Origin: Mycolicibacter minnesotensis | GTDB taxonomy: Bacteria > Actinomycetota > Actinomycetes > Mycobacteriales > Mycobacteriaceae | Direction of reading: 5' to 3' | Length of the DNA stretch: 64,000 nucleotides | NCBI RefSeq assembly: GCF_010731755.1 | Contig: NZ_AP022589.1 | Coordinates: 496,001-560,000, forward strand | Part shown: one piece after another, positions 62,697 to 64,000 of the stretch | How the letters are laid out: every line of letters begins with the position of its first letter | How positions within the stretch are numbered: the stretch's first letter is position 1 | The notes under the pieces: model-generated | Database searches by the model: none | What the model was told of the DNA's origin: nothing | What the model saw: the letters and a program-made list of their open reading frames with translations, nothing else | Position numbers and translations under genes: made by a program

Positions 62697-64000
62697 CTCA
62701 GACATCTGCGCCGCAGGCCCAGGAGTCGGTGACACTGACCATCGACGACCAGCAGATCACCGTGCCCAAGGGCACCCTGATCATTCGCGCCGCCGAGCAG
62801 CTGGGCATCGAGGTCCCACGGTTCTGCGACCATCCGTTGCTGGACCCGGTGGCCTGGTGCCGCCAATGCATGGTCGAGGTCGAAGGCCAGCGCAAGCCGC
62901 AACCGTCATGCGCGGTGGCGGCCACCGACGGCATGGTGGTGCGCACCCAGCACACCTCTCCCGAAGCCGATCAGGCGCAGCACATGGTGATGGAGCTGCT
63001 GCTGATCAACCATCCGCTGGACTGCCCGACCTGCGACAAAGGCGGCGAGTGCCCCCTGCAGAACCAGGCAATGGCCCACGGCCGCAACGAAACCCGCTTC
63101 GAAGAGACCAAACGCCACTACCCCAAGCCGATCAACATCTCTTCGCAGGTTCTCCTCGACCGGGATCGCTGCATCCTGTGCGCACGCTGCACCCGGTTCG
63201 CCAACGAGATCGCCGGCGACAAGTTCATCGAAATGATGGACCGCGGCGCGCTGCAGCAGGTCGGCATCTATACCGACACACCGTTCGACTCCTATTTCTC
63301 GGGCAACACCGTGCAGATCTGCCCGGTGGGCGCCCTCACCGGCGCCTCCTACCGGTTCCGGGCCCGCCCGTTCGACTTGGTGTCCACCCCGACAGTCTGC
63401 GAACACTGTGCAGGCGGCTGCGCCGAACGCACCGACCACCGACGGGGCAAGGTCCTGCGCCGGATGGCCGGCGAAGACCCGGACGTCAACGAGGAATGGA
63501 ACTGCGACAAAGGCCGTTGGGCGTTCACCTATGCCACCCAGGGCGACCGGATCAGCACCCCGCTGGTGCGCGACGACAGCGGAGCGCTGGTACCGACCTC
63601 CTGGCCGCACGCGGCGGCGGTGGCGGCACGAGGGCTGGCCGCGGCACGCGGACGCGCCGGTGTCCTGGTCGGCGGCCGGGTATCGGCCGAAGACGCCTAC
63701 GGCTACGCCAAATTCGCCCGGATGGCGCTCAACAGCGATGACATCGACTTCCGGTCACGCCCGCACTCCGCAGAAGAGGCCGCGTTCCTGGCCGCCCAGG
63801 TAGCGGGGCGCAGCATCGAGGTCAGCTATGCCGACCTGCAGGCCGCCCCAGTCGTATTGCTGGCCGGCCTGGAACCCGAAGAAGAGGCACCGATGGTCTT
63901 CCTGCGGCTGCGCAAAGCGGCCCGCAAGTACGCCACCAAGGTGTTCAGCCTGGCCCCCTTCGCCGACCGCGGGCTGGCCAAGATGGCGGGCACCGTACTG
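62693..64000 (+). CDS. nuoG: NADH-quinone oxidoreductase subunit G, cut by window end
   Basis: The first 436 residues of a large iron-sulfur subunit, from GTG 62693. It has an N-terminal 2Fe-2S domain ([20 protein letters not shown]), then [19 protein letters not shown], then the 4Fe-4S motif [11 protein letters not shown], then a molybdopterin-type domain with a further cluster motif VCEHCAGGC and NCDKGRWAF. Other nuo genes (H-N) are expected beyond the window. Confidence 0.96.

Overview
The window is high-GC actinobacterial DNA, and its gene content points firmly to a mycobacterium (Mycobacteriaceae). It carries a PPE protein, a PGRS-repeat protein, fused double-domain FadE proteins, FprA, and long stretches that match my memory of Mycobacterium tuberculosis gene order: Rv3057c-Rv3059, Rv3061c, Rv3063, smpB-ftsX-ftsE-Rv3103c-Rv3104c-prfB-fprA, hisN (Rv3137), fadE24-fadE23, Rv3143 and nuoA-G. 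The large catabolic insertions suggest an environmental, non-tuberculous species (inference). Rv numbers are recollected synteny, not a database result.

Layout. 1-4.4 kb: SDR (cut by the window edge), a TetR regulator and two tandem CYP136-type P450s sharing a duplicated palindromic operator. 4.3-9.8 kb, minus strand: a stand-alone LeuA regulatory-domain protein behind a possible leader peptide and hairpin, PoxB pyruvate oxidase, fused acyl-CoA dehydrogenase FadE22 and an SDR. 9.9-13.3 kb: CstA with its small YbdD partner, then an L,D-transpeptidase. 13.3-19.4 kb: a CYP125-like P450 coupled to a metallo-beta-lactamase-fold hydrolase, divergent from a GntR regulator, class II aldolase, amidohydrolase and D-2-hydroxyacid dehydrogenase. 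19.5-25.4 kb: a small secreted protein, tRNA-Ala, a GreA-like factor, DadA, a PucR regulator overlapping an MFS exporter, and a DUF488 protein. 25.5-35.5 kb: a PPE protein and a complete aromatic meta-cleavage locus with two divergent arms around a TetR gene and tandem palindromic operators. 35.5-38.0 kb: an SDR remnant and a PGRS protein with a Sec signal instead of a PE domain. 38.3-45.0 kb: tmRNA, smpB, ftsX, ftsE, a proline-rich membrane protein, an MscS channel, prfB and fprA. 45.0-49.0 kb: a small membrane protein, hisN, fadE24, fadE23. 49.1-56.7 kb: an accessory block with a homogentisate-dioxygenase-like enzyme, alpha/beta hydrolase, CoA transferase, HMG-CoA-lyase-like enzyme and TetR, followed by an acyl-CoA dehydrogenase, APH-like kinase and small partner protein. 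56.8-64.0 kb: an atypical receiver protein, a 57-bp tandem repeat, and nuoA to nuoG (cut by the window end).

How they work together. Most of the accessory DNA is catabolic. The aromatic locus should turn a hydroxylated arylalkanoate into pyruvate, acetyl-CoA and a short acid. The 49-56.7 kb block looks like an undescribed ring-cleavage/CoA pathway joined to a kinase-plus-acyl-CoA-dehydrogenase module like those that remove a 4-hydroxyl by phosphorylation and elimination. Electrons from these pathways could enter the respiratory chain at the NADH dehydrogenase encoded at the end. Most operon joints are 4-bp start/stop overlaps, indicating tight translational coupling.

Most striking points: a tmRNA whose proteolysis tag reads as 19 residues instead of the usual mycobacterial 12; the 49-56.7 kb block; and several clear palindromic operators that pair with local regulators.
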